This document shows, piece after piece, positions 8,724 to 16,073 of a DNA stretch of 64,000 bases (position 1 is its first letter; each line of letters opens with the position of its first letter). The DNA comes from Curtobacterium flaccumfaciens pv. betae. Its GTDB lineage: Bacteria > Actinomycetota > Actinomycetes > Actinomycetales > Microbacteriaceae. Made by a program: the position numbers and the translations under genes. A model generated the notes under the pieces. The model saw only the letters and a program-made list of their open reading frames with translations. It made no database searches and had not been told where the DNA came from. Location: positions 1,798,001 to 1,862,000 of the forward strand of contig NZ_JAPJDC010000001.1 of NCBI RefSeq assembly GCF_026241855.1, given 5' to 3'.

Positions 8724-8760
8724 CGTTGGCGGTGCAGCCCGTGGTCGGCCAGGGTGGGCA
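8724..8760. repeat. 37-bp element, copy A
   Basis: It matches 13242-13278 at 33 of 37 positions. Both contain TTGGCGGT near the left end and TCGGCCA before GGTGGGCA, giving an imperfect inverted repeat TTGGC...GGCCA. In copy B the right end supplies the ribosome-binding site of the MFS gene. Here it lies at the broken end of the kinase relic. Confidence 0.6.
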
Positions 8761-8781
8761 ACGGCGTGCCTGTGCCCTCCG

Positions 8782-8964
8782 ATGGCCGACTCCACCGCAG
8801 CAGAAGCGGCCAGCATCCGCATCGCCACCGAGCAGGCGACCACCGGCCGGCCCCACCGCGTCGTCACCGACTGCCGCACAGTGCTGGCGCTCCTGCACGT
8901 CGCCGCCCGCGACGACGTGCAACGCGGTCCCCGCCTGATCCCGCTGCATCTGGCGGTACCGTGA
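8782..8964 (+). CDS. Possible small protein, 60 aa
   Basis: An ATG-started frame (MADSTAAEAASIRIATEQAT...) with normal codon bias and an evenly mixed composition, ending at 8964. It has no recognised domain and no clear Shine-Dalgarno. It lies between the decayed kinase and the small membrane protein at 8991, so it may itself be a gene remnant. Confidence 0.3.
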   Translation: MADSTAAEAASIRIATEQATTGRPHRVVTDCRTVLALLHVAARDDVQRGPRLIPLHLAVP

Positions 8965-8990
8965 GCGCAGAGCACTCTCGGGGGAGCAGC

Positions 8991-9122
8991 ATGAGCACGT
9001 ACCGTCCACACCGACACCGTCCGTCCGCCGGTGTCCTCACCGGTGCAGATGCCGTCGCATCGTTCGTCGGCGGGGCGGTCATCGGCGTCGTCTCGTCTCT
9101 CACGCTCGGTCCCCGCCGTTGA
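8991..9122 (+). CDS. Small membrane protein, 43 aa
   Basis: A short protein with a basic N-terminus (MSTYRPHRHRPSAG) and one hydrophobic segment (AVASFVGGAVIGVVSSLTL), so probably a single-pass membrane peptide. The ATG is preceded by GGGGGAG at good spacing. Its TGA overlaps a TTG that could start the next gene. No family was recognised. Confidence 0.5.
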   Translation: MSTYRPHRHRPSAGVLTGADAVASFVGGAVIGVVSSLTLGPRR

Positions 9123-9130
9123 CAGCGGAC

Positions 9131-10264
9131 ATGCCGGCGGACGTCATCGTCGACACCAGCGCCGCTGCCGCGGTGCGCACCCCGCCGGGGCTGCAGGTGT
9201 TCGGCGCCGTCTACACGCTCGTGTACACGTTCGGCGTCATCGCCTACATCGCCATCTCCGTTTACTACGACGCGTTCGACTACCGCAGTCAGAGGGAGTC
9301 GTCCCTCCTCGCGGCCGCGTGGGTGCTCCCGTTCCCCATCGTCGCGCACCTGCTCCATCTCGTCCTGTACCGGAGCGGCCGCCAGCGCCGGCAGGCGACT
9401 GCTCGGCGAACCGCAACCCGAGTCGTCGCCGAGGCAACTGCCGCCGGTTACCCACCCCTGGACGCCTGGCAGGTCGAGCGGATGCTCCTTGCGGAGGACA
9501 ACGGTCCTGCCCCGTTCACCGGGACAGGGAAGGAGCCGTACCGGTCCCTCCTGCGATGGGACCTCCCGACCGACGATCCGTCGTTCGTCGTGACCGCCGT
9601 CCGCAGCGGCACGCCGGAGAGCATCCGCCTCAGCGCGGCGTCCTCGTCAACCCGGGGTCATGGCGCTGCCGCAGCGCACCGAGCCCGAGCCGGTCTTCGG
9701 CTCCTCGGCGCGTACCGGTCGGACCTCACCGCGCCGTTGGTGTCCTCGCGGCTCGGCGGGCTGCCCGCCGTTCACGATGGATTCGACTGGCCGACCTGCG
9801 CTGAACACGACGAGCCGATGCAGTTCACCGCGCAGCTCGAGTACGACGGCAGCCTCATCCTCGTCTTCATCTGCCAGGCAGACCCGGGCTCGTGCCCGTC
9901 CTGGGACCCGGACGCCGGGTCCAACGCTGCCATCGTCGTCGGTGGACGCGAGCTGCACCCGGCCGGACGACCGGCATCACCGTCCGGCACCGCCGTGCTC
10001 ACCGGTGAACCATGGCTCCTCGGCGTGCACCAGGCAGGGGCGGATGACTACTCCGACGCGTTGATCGAAGCGCGCGCCGACGGTGTCACCGTCGCCGGCC
10101 AGTGGGGCGGGAACCCGGCGTGGATCCAGAACGACGAGACGCCGGACGGATACCGGTTCGTCGCGATGCTCGACGAGGACCCCCTCGGCTCGAACTTCGG
10201 CGGAGGGTCCGCGTACGTCTTCGCCGACGGCCACGGTCACGCGAAGGTCCTCACGCAGACGTAG
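9131..10264 (+). CDS. Two-part protein: membrane N-terminus plus DUF1963/YwqG-like C-terminus
   Basis: The N-terminal third has two hydrophobic segments (near residues 20-45 and 60-80) and a soluble stretch. The C-terminal half, from about residue 195, carries GGLPAVHDGFDWPTC and PMQFTAQLEY, followed by LILVFICQADPG, the pattern of DUF1963/YwqG proteins that usually stand alone. Between them an Ala/Arg-rich stretch of about 30 residues looks out of frame: another frame starting with ATG at 9660 reads MALPQRTEPEPVFG, a plausible N-terminus for the second domain. The present open frame may therefore be two genes joined by a frameshift. ATG 9131 is used; a TTG at 9119 overlapping the previous stop is an alternative. 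Confidence 0.5.
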   Translation: MPADVIVDTSAAAAVRTPPGLQVFGAVYTLVYTFGVIAYIAISVYYDAFDYRSQRESSLLAAAWVLPFPIVAHLLHLVLYRSGRQRRQATARRTATRVVAEATAAGYPPLDAWQVERMLLAEDNGPAPFTGTGKEPYRSLLRWDLPTDDPSFVVTAVRSGTPESIRLSAASSSTRGHGAAAAHRARAGLRLLGAYRSDLTAPLVSSRLGGLPAVHDGFDWPTCAEHDEPMQFTAQLEYDGSLILVFICQADPGSCPSWDPDAGSNAAIVVGGRELHPAGRPASPSGTAVLTGEPWLLGVHQAGADDYSDALIEARADGVTVAGQWGGNPAWIQNDETPDGYRFVAMLDEDPLGSNFGGGSAYVFADGHGHAKVLTQT

Positions 10265-10407
10265 GCCGCGATCCGCACGGTTCCGCGAGCATCCTCGTCT
10301 GCCTGAGCCCGCCGTGGTCCGCGTCCTGCCGGCGCAGGACCTCGAACTGCTGCACCACCACACGCCCGGACCGGTACGCGTCCGGGCGGCGTGACACCGT
10401 CGCCGCA

Positions 10408-10413
10408 TAGGAT
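10408..10413 (+). promoter_or_regulatory. Likely -10 of a leaderless transcript
   Basis: TAGGAT ends six bases before the GTG at 10420, with no Shine-Dalgarno. Confidence 0.4.
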
Positions 10414-10419
10414 CCGTCC

Positions 10420-11394
10420 GTGGGGATCTTCGACAGGTGGCGGCGGCGGAAGCCGGACGACAGCATCGACCAGACCGAGTACGACATCCTCGACGAGGTT
10501 GCACCCGACGAGCAGATGATCGACGAAACGGTCACCGAGCAGATGCTGCCCGGGTTCCGCCGCTTCGACGACATCGTCGAAACAGTCATCGAATGGTACG
10601 AGGACGACGCACCGGACCTTGACGAGCTCCGCCGCACTGTCCTCGAGCGCACCCGACTCATGTGGGATGCACGCCGGACAGAGGAAGCAAACTGGGACTG
10701 GCGCAGCAGCCAGTACGACCGTCTCCGGTTCGCCTTCGCGGAGCTCGCCCGCGACGGCTTCGTCACCGGTATGAACCTCGGCGTCGACCAGAGCGACGGG
10801 TTCCTGGAAGCACGTGACCGGAGGACCCCGGACGAGACAGCACCCGACGGACACCGAGAGTGGGCGTACGTCTACTTCCACGAGCAGGACACGGACGGGC
10901 TCGCCCTGCACCGGTGCGTTCTCCGCCTCGCGTACGGGTCGTTCCGCCCAGCACCTGACATCGATCCCGACCTGGTCGCGAAGTCGATGCTCTCCACCCG
11001 AGGTGAAGCAGCCGTCAACGAACGGTCCCAGCTGACCGCCGGTGAGCGGGTCGCCAGCGTCCTCACCGACCGAGGGTTCGACATCGACTGGGACGGCACC
11101 CCCAGCAAGCGCATCGGCGTCGTCATCGACCAGTGGCGGAAACCACTGCCGTTCACCGACCTGGACGAAGCCCGCGCGGTGGTCGCCAACGAACGCCTGC
11201 GCGTCCTCTGGCCCGGCGAGCGGGGGACCGCCGACGCGGCAGCGCTTGACGAAGAGGACGGCCGCTGGCACGTCTGGGCAACCGACGAGAAAGCCGGCGC
11301 CTGGTCCGACGGCTCCTGGCACGACGACGTCGGCGACGCACTCGACCGGTTCATCAGCACCGCCCGGTTGAACCAGCGACGTCCGCTGCGCTAG
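10420..11394 (+). CDS. Hypothetical protein, possibly DUF6891-like
   Basis: A 324-aa acidic cytoplasmic protein. Residues about 30-160 (FDDIVETVIEWYEDDAPDLD..., QYDRLRFAFAELARDGFVTG) resemble the actinobacterial DUF6891 domain as I remember it, but the paired Cys often seen after the RDGF segment is absent. The C-terminal third has two Trp-rich stretches (RWHVWATDEKAGAW). The GTG start was chosen because a TAGGAT box lies six bases upstream. It faces the minus-strand gene at 11391, and their 3' ends overlap by four bases. Function unknown. Confidence 0.6.
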   Translation: MGIFDRWRRRKPDDSIDQTEYDILDEVAPDEQMIDETVTEQMLPGFRRFDDIVETVIEWYEDDAPDLDELRRTVLERTRLMWDARRTEEANWDWRSSQYDRLRFAFAELARDGFVTGMNLGVDQSDGFLEARDRRTPDETAPDGHREWAYVYFHEQDTDGLALHRCVLRLAYGSFRPAPDIDPDLVAKSMLSTRGEAAVNERSQLTAGERVASVLTDRGFDIDWDGTPSKRIGVVIDQWRKPLPFTDLDEARAVVANERLRVLWPGERGTADAAALDEEDGRWHVWATDEKAGAWSDGSWHDDVGDALDRFISTARLNQRRPLR

Positions 11395-12368
11395 CTTCGG
11401 CGTGCTCGCGCTGCAGCGCGACCCCACAGCGCAGCAACGCTGACGAGGACGACTCCTCCGGCGACGGTTGCCCACGGCATGCTGTCGGAGAACATGCCGA
11501 CGATGAGCCACGTCACGACTGCGAACGTCACCGCGATCGCTACTGCCCAGTGCCACGGCCACACGTTCGCCTGCGCTCGGGCTTTCCGAGCTGCGACCTG
11601 CCAGAGGTCCTCACCACGGGTCCCGTAGCGGCCGGCCCACTGCCGCTCGTTGATCCACGAAGGTCTCGGCACCCGAGGCGTCTCCGCCTGACGGTCGACG
11701 CGTGCATCGTGCGGCGCAGATGGTGCCGCCCGGCTCGGAGCCGGCAACGGCACCGGTTCGTCACGCGGCAACGAAGACCCGCCGTACATCCATTCACCAC
11801 CGAGCAGGAACGACCGGCCTGGCTCGTCTGCTGCCGCTGCCCGGTGGAAGTCGGACACCCGACCCTCAGCGGTCCGTCGAGGGTCGTCCCATTGGTCCGC
11901 GTCAGCGAGGACGTCGGCGACGTACCGGCTGAGTTCCGTTTCATCGCCCCACGACGCCGTGACCAGCTCATCGAGCTGCAGTCGGATGACGGGGTTCGTT
12001 GTCCGCTCCGCCACCGAGGTGACATCCGAGAGGAACCGATTCGCGGGCTCAGCGAACTCCGGCCACACGGCGACCACCGCTGGCAGCCGCGTTCGGAACG
12101 CCTCAGCAGCGGTGGACCAGGGCACGACGGCATCGGTGAGGCCCGGGCTCTCGTCTTCACCAGCTGCAAGCGCTGCGAGGAGCCGGTCAGCGTGCGCTGC
12201 GAACCAGGGTTCGGGGACGAACCCCATCCACAGGAACGGCAGGAGCCACTGCACTTCCCACTCACCGGTGACCGCGTCCAGGTCGACCTCCCCGGCGTGA
12301 ACAGCCGGGTCGGCTCCCACCATCGGCGACGAAGCGGCCAGCACGTTCAGCATCACGGAGTTCCCCAC
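11391..12368 (-). CDS. Hypothetical protein with C-terminal membrane anchor
   Basis: A 325-aa protein. The first 190 residues are soluble and Trp-rich (EVQWLLPFLWMGFVPEPWF). A Pro/Ala/Arg linker with low complexity follows, and two hydrophobic segments near the C-terminus (VAIAVTFAVVTWLIVG, TVAGGVVLVSVAALWG) would anchor it with both ends inside. GTG 12368 is favoured because a TAGGGT box lies six bases upstream. No family was recognised. It may belong with the preceding gene as an unknown pair, though they are convergent. Confidence 0.6.
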   Translation of the reverse strand: MGNSVMLNVLAASSPMVGADPAVHAGEVDLDAVTGEWEVQWLLPFLWMGFVPEPWFAAHADRLLAALAAGEDESPGLTDAVVPWSTAAEAFRTRLPAVVAVWPEFAEPANRFLSDVTSVAERTTNPVIRLQLDELVTASWGDETELSRYVADVLADADQWDDPRRTAEGRVSDFHRAAAADEPGRSFLLGGEWMYGGSSLPRDEPVPLPAPSRAAPSAPHDARVDRQAETPRVPRPSWINERQWAGRYGTRGEDLWQVAARKARAQANVWPWHWAVAIAVTFAVVTWLIVGMFSDSMPWATVAGGVVLVSVAALWGRAAARARRS

Positions 12369-12374
12369 GAACCG

Positions 12375-12380
12375 ACCCTA
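12375..12380 (-). promoter_or_regulatory. Likely -10 of a leaderless transcript
   Basis: TAGGGT on the minus strand, six bases before the GTG at 12368, with no Shine-Dalgarno. Confidence 0.4.
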
Positions 12381-12494
12381 TCGACCGGTCGGAAGTGGCC
12401 GTCGCCACCTCAGACGAACTCGAGTTCACCCACCGGAAAGACGTGTGCCACCTGCAGGGCGTTACCGACGCCAGTCGATCGGGACTTCCGAGCG

Positions 12495-12640
12495 GCGGGT
12501 CCACGACGGGAGCCGCCCGGGCGAGCACCGTGTGCTGTCCGAGCATGTCCTGTACGAGCCGCACCTGTACGCCAGCGGACATGGTCAGGTTCGCCGCCGT
12601 GTGGCGCAGGTCGTGCGGCCGTCGCTCCCTGTGCCGCCGA
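12495..12640 (-). pseudogene. Tyrosine-recombinase (integrase) C-terminal relic
   Basis: On the minus strand the bases around 12535-12625 encode HDLRHTAANLTMSAG and then VQDMLGQHT. This is the box II region of phage-type integrases: the catalytic HxLR, the SAG turn, and the helix before the catalytic His. After GQHT the sequence no longer matches the expected segment leading to the active-site Tyr, and no catalytic core lies upstream. A fragment of a degraded integrase is the simplest reading. It fills the otherwise gene-free gap between 12369 and 12668. Confidence 0.6.
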
Positions 12641-12668
12641 GTTCCGACGGGCGCTGGTCGTGGTCCGG

Positions 12669-13175
12669 CTATGCCCCGGCGTCTTCGACGGCGTCCGCCG
12701 GTGTCGGCTCTGCCGTCATCCTGGTGCGGTCGAGCCGCCACCGCGCGATCGCTGCGGCGATGCCGGCGGCTGCGGAGGCGATGAGCGGCCACGTCCAGAT
12801 GTCGTCCCCATCGTTCATGACGAGGAAGAGCGCGAAGGATGCCGCCGCGAGTGCGCCGGCGAGCAGTGAGTGTGCGACGGCGTGGACGAGGCGGCTCCGG
12901 ACTCGCATCAGCGCTCGGCTGAGTCCGTGGGAGAAGGGGATGGAGGCGATGCCGCCGATGGCCGCTCCGATGCCGGTGAAGACGAGCGAGGCCGGAACGA
13001 AGAGGGAGAGGGCGATGGGGTTCCACCACGCAACGGCGATGACGGTGGCGACCGGCGCGGTGATGAGCGTCATCCACAACCAGCTCTTGACGATGAGCTC
13101 GGTGGTCTCGGCCACAGTCCACGGTTTCATGCCACCCATGATGCGTCGCGGTCGCTGACGATTCGTCAACGACAT
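12669..13175 (-). CDS. Small integral membrane protein, 168 aa
   Basis: Four hydrophobic segments are visible (SWLWMTLITAPVATVIAV; LFVPASLVFTGIGAAIGG; LLAGALAAASFALFLV; WPLIASAAAGIAAAI), with a basic N-terminus and an acidic tail. An internal ATG 16 codons in (MKPWTVAETTELI), with GGGTGG upstream, is an alternative start because the first ATG lacks a ribosome-binding site. No family was recognised. It lies beside the integrase relic and diverges from the MFS gene. Confidence 0.6.
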   Translation of the reverse strand: MSLTNRQRPRRIMGGMKPWTVAETTELIVKSWLWMTLITAPVATVIAVAWWNPIALSLFVPASLVFTGIGAAIGGIASIPFSHGLSRALMRVRSRLVHAVAHSLLAGALAAASFALFLVMNDGDDIWTWPLIASAAAGIAAAIARWRLDRTRMTAEPTPADAVEDAGA

Positions 13176-13241
13176 GTCGATCGAGACCGAACAGTGAGGG
13201 TTCCGGCAGGCTTGCTCCGCGTCGCGACGAATGAGCGTGAT

Positions 13242-13278
13242 CGTTGGCGGTCCGGCCCGTGATCGGCCAAGGTGGGCA
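13242..13278. repeat. 37-bp element, copy B, in the MFS leader
   Basis: It matches 8724-8760 with four mismatches. Its right end (AAGGTGGGCA) provides the ribosome-binding site of the GTG at 13280. The inverted TTGGC...GCCAA within it could be an operator or a leader hairpin. Confidence 0.6.
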
Positions 13279-13279
13279 C

Positions 13280-14464
13280 GTGACCGCCCCGTCGACGACC
13301 ACCGCCCCTCGGCTCGCTCCGCTGTACGCCGCGGGGTTCGTGACCGCCTTCGGGGCGAACGGCATCGCCGCGGCGGTCGGTGGCGAGCACCTCGAACTCG
13401 GCCTGACGCTCGCGTGGCTGGGGCTCTTCCTGGCGCTCTACGACGTCGCCGAACTCGTCCTCAAGCCGGTCTTCGGCGCACTGTCCGACCGCATCGGCCC
13501 GCGACCGGTGATCGTCGGCGGACTCGTCATCTTCGCGGCAGCTTCACTGATCGGCGTGTTCGGGACCGGACCGTTCTGGCTCGGCCTCGCGCGTCTGCTG
13601 CAGGGTGCCGGCGCCTCCGCGTTCTCGCCGGCATCGTCCGCCGCGGTCGCCCGCCTCGTTCCGGCGCACCGTCGCGGGACGTACTTCGGTCGGTACGGCT
13701 CGTGGAAGGGTCTCGGCTACGCCGGGGGACCGGTCATCGGTGCACTCGTGGTGCAGTTCGGCAGCACGCAGTGGCTCTTCGGGATCCTCGTCGTGATGGC
13801 TCTCGCGACGGCGGTGGCGGTGCTCGTCGCCGTCGAGCCGATCGTGCCCCTGCCCCGGCAGCGGGCCACGCTCGCCGTGATGGTCCGAGCGGCCACGGAG
13901 CGCCAGTTCCTGATCCCGGTCGTCGTCCTGGCAGTCGGCAGCGCTGCGATCGGCGCGCTGACCGGGATGCTCCCGGCGCTCGGTACCGAGGTCGGCATCC
14001 CGCTCCTGGTGTCGACGCTCGCGGTCGCCGTCCTCGCGGTGACGTCGTCGCTCGTGCAGCCCGTCGCCGGTCGACTGCACGACGCCGGGCGTCTCGGCAC
14101 CGGGGTGGCGGGTGTGGCCGGGACGGCCGCGGTGGCCGCTGCGTTCCTGGTGGTCGCCGTCGCACCCTCGGCGGTGGCCGTCTTCATCGCGGCCCTGCTC
14201 GCCGGAGCCGGTGTCGCCACGCTGACACCCGTCGCGTTCGCGCACCTCGCCGGCACGACACCGCCCGAGCGGCTCGGGCGGACCATGGGCTCAGCGGAGC
14301 TCGGGCGTGAGACCGGGGACGCCGTCGGACCACTCGTCGTCGGTGGTGTCGGCAGCGCGATCGGGCTGCCGTTCGGGTTCGCGGCCTTCGCGGTGGTGGC
14401 GCTCGTCGGGACGCTCGTGGCATCGCGGTTACCGTCGAAGGCGGCCGCAGCACGGGACGCGTAG
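13280..14464 (+). CDS. MFS efflux transporter
   Basis: A 394-aa major-facilitator protein with about 12 hydrophobic segments. The MFS motif A is seen as GALSDRIGPRPV after segment 2, and RLLQGAGASAFSPASSA is the segment 4-5 region typical of DHA1 drug exporters. The GTG at 13280 has AAGGTGGG five bases upstream; an in-frame TTG at 13244 is a weaker choice because the intervening sequence matches a duplicated non-coding element. Substrate unknown. It is monocistronic and convergent with the gene at 14489. Confidence 0.8.
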   Translation: MTAPSTTTAPRLAPLYAAGFVTAFGANGIAAAVGGEHLELGLTLAWLGLFLALYDVAELVLKPVFGALSDRIGPRPVIVGGLVIFAAASLIGVFGTGPFWLGLARLLQGAGASAFSPASSAAVARLVPAHRRGTYFGRYGSWKGLGYAGGPVIGALVVQFGSTQWLFGILVVMALATAVAVLVAVEPIVPLPRQRATLAVMVRAATERQFLIPVVVLAVGSAAIGALTGMLPALGTEVGIPLLVSTLAVAVLAVTSSLVQPVAGRLHDAGRLGTGVAGVAGTAAVAAAFLVVAVAPSAVAVFIAALLAGAGVATLTPVAFAHLAGTTPPERLGRTMGSAELGRETGDAVGPLVVGGVGSAIGLPFGFAAFAVVALVGTLVASRLPSKAAAARDA

Positions 14465-14488
14465 GGCACAGACGAACCCCATCGGGCG

Positions 14489-14956
14489 CTACGCGTACGG
14501 GTCAGCGGACACCGTCCCGTAGGCATTCGTCCGACGTCGACGATCGCGGCGCGCAGCGACCCAGCGAGCCACCGCGAGCGCGAGCAGCGCGGCGGACACC
14601 CCGGCGAGCAGCCACAACCACCCGTCGTCGTCCTCGATGAGCAGCCGCAGGGCCAGCACTCCGAGCGGTGCTGCCACCAGGATCCGTCGGAGCTCGCGCC
14701 ACGACGGCTTCCACAGCGTGGTCAGGCCCTTCTTCCACCGGCCGACCACGACGTACGCGATCACACATCCTGGGATGCAGAGGGCGAGCCAGTTCGCGAC
14801 CGCCCGCACCCCTTCGTCGTAGAACGGATGCGCCACTTCGCGGAGGACGCCGCCAGCAGCAGCCGCAACGAGCAGCCCCCACATCCGCGCCTCCCAGCGG
14901 CGAGGGTGCCACCAGGGTGTGCGCCACAACGGCACTCGCTCACGGACCACCGGCAT
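14489..14956 (-). CDS. Integral membrane protein, 155 aa
   Basis: Four hydrophobic segments (MWGLLVAAAAGGVL; LALCIPGCVIAYVVVG; ILVAAPLGVLALRLLI; WLWLLAGVSAALLALAVA) with a basic C-terminal half (ARRDRRRRTN). The start is ATG 14956, with GGGGAGGAG six bases upstream; the much longer open frame beyond it is not coding. No family was recognised. Confidence 0.65.
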   Translation of the reverse strand: MPVVRERVPLWRTPWWHPRRWEARMWGLLVAAAAGGVLREVAHPFYDEGVRAVANWLALCIPGCVIAYVVVGRWKKGLTTLWKPSWRELRRILVAAPLGVLALRLLIEDDDGWLWLLAGVSAALLALAVARWVAARRDRRRRTNAYGTVSADPYA

Positions 14957-15109
14957 CGCGACTCCTCCCCGGTCGGGCGTCCAGCCTATGCGCGACGTCG
15001 ATCGACGACGGAACCGAGAGTCTGCCGTCCCTGGCGGGAATCCGGCTGTTCCGCGTACGGTGTGACGGGACGAGGCCGACACCGAGGGTCGGTCCGACGA
15101 GGGGGCACC

Positions 15110-15256
15110 ATGAAGATCTTGAGCATCGTGGCACGGGGACTCGGAGCGTTGCTCACGACGGTCGCCAAGACGATTGGCGGGATGCTGGGCGCGAAGCCGT
15201 ACATCGATTCCCACGCGGCGGAGCTCCTGCCGCGTCGCGAGGACTACCGCCCCTAA
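15110..15256 (+). CDS. Small protein, 48 aa
   Basis: A short frame, MKILSIVARGLGALLTTVAK..., with a GAGGGGGC ribosome-binding site before the ATG. The N-terminal 30 residues would form an amphipathic or weakly hydrophobic helix, and the tail (AAELLPRREDYRP) is charged. No homologue was recognised. It stands between two membrane-protein genes and may be a membrane-associated peptide. Confidence 0.5.
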   Translation: MKILSIVARGLGALLTTVAKTIGGMLGAKPYIDSHAAELLPRREDYRP

Positions 15257-15332
15257 GCAGCGAGACCGTGGCTCCGCTCCGTCACCGTAGGATCGTCGAG
15301 CCGCATGCAGCGGAACGACGGGGGAGCACCTG

Positions 15333-15827
15333 ATGGAACAGCACACTGAACAGCGCACGCGACCGCGGGTCGTCACGATCGCCGTGGCCCTCTGGTGGGC
15401 GTCCGTCATCATCAGCCTCGTGGCCGCTGCGCCCGGCATGGTCGTGTCCATGCGCGAAGCCGGCGGCGCGATCATCGGGGCGTCGCTCGGGCTCGTCCTC
15501 GTCCTCGCCTGGTCGGCACTGTTCGTGTGGCTGGCGACGCGGATGGGACGAGGCTCCGGGAACGCGCGACTCTGGCTCGCCATCATCGCCGGGCTGACTG
15601 CCTGCAGCGAAGTGATCACCATCGCCACCGACGGCGTGGGCTGGAACCTCGTCGACACCGTTTGCGTCGTCGTCGCCGCGGTGCTCAGCTACCTGCCCAG
15701 TGCCCGTCCGTTCTTCCCGCGCGAGGAACGACGCTCGCGAGCAACGGAACCCCGCACCATCGGGTGGGACCCGACGACGGGCGAGCGCATCGTCGAGGCG
15801 CCCCCGTCGGCCGACCGCGCGCACTGA
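15333..15827 (+). CDS. Integral membrane protein, 164 aa
   Basis: Four hydrophobic segments (TIAVALWWASVIISLVAAAP; IIGASLGLVLVLAWSALFVW; LWLAIIAGLTACSEVITIA; VDTVCVVVAAVLSYLP) with cytoplasmic termini. The C-terminal tail (IGWDPTTGERIVEAPP) resembles tails of small actinobacterial membrane proteins of unknown role. GGGGGAG lies six bases before the ATG. Confidence 0.65.
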   Translation: MEQHTEQRTRPRVVTIAVALWWASVIISLVAAAPGMVVSMREAGGAIIGASLGLVLVLAWSALFVWLATRMGRGSGNARLWLAIIAGLTACSEVITIATDGVGWNLVDTVCVVVAAVLSYLPSARPFFPREERRSRATEPRTIGWDPTTGERIVEAPPSADRAH

Positions 15828-16073
15828 CGCTCGCCCCGGAAAGCGGCCGGAGAACGTGCGTTCCCCGTAGTGGGGGTACCGCCGGACGCTGCCGGATGGT
15901 TCCATTCAGAGGTCGGCATCCTCCGGGTGCCGCTCAGCCACGGACCGTCTTGCGTCGCAGTGAAGGTGGTCACCGCTGGTTACGGTGGCCACGAGGTGCC
16001 GTCGAGTCGATTCGGGTTCGACACGGCGGCGCCTCCCACACACCGGGGGACCGTCCGACCAGGAAGCAGCACC

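Noticed and set aside
12262-13365. A long minus-strand frame holding the integrase-like piece as an intact gene
   Set aside because: Only about 30 residues resemble an integrase. The rest runs antiphase through a membrane-protein gene and lacks a catalytic core.
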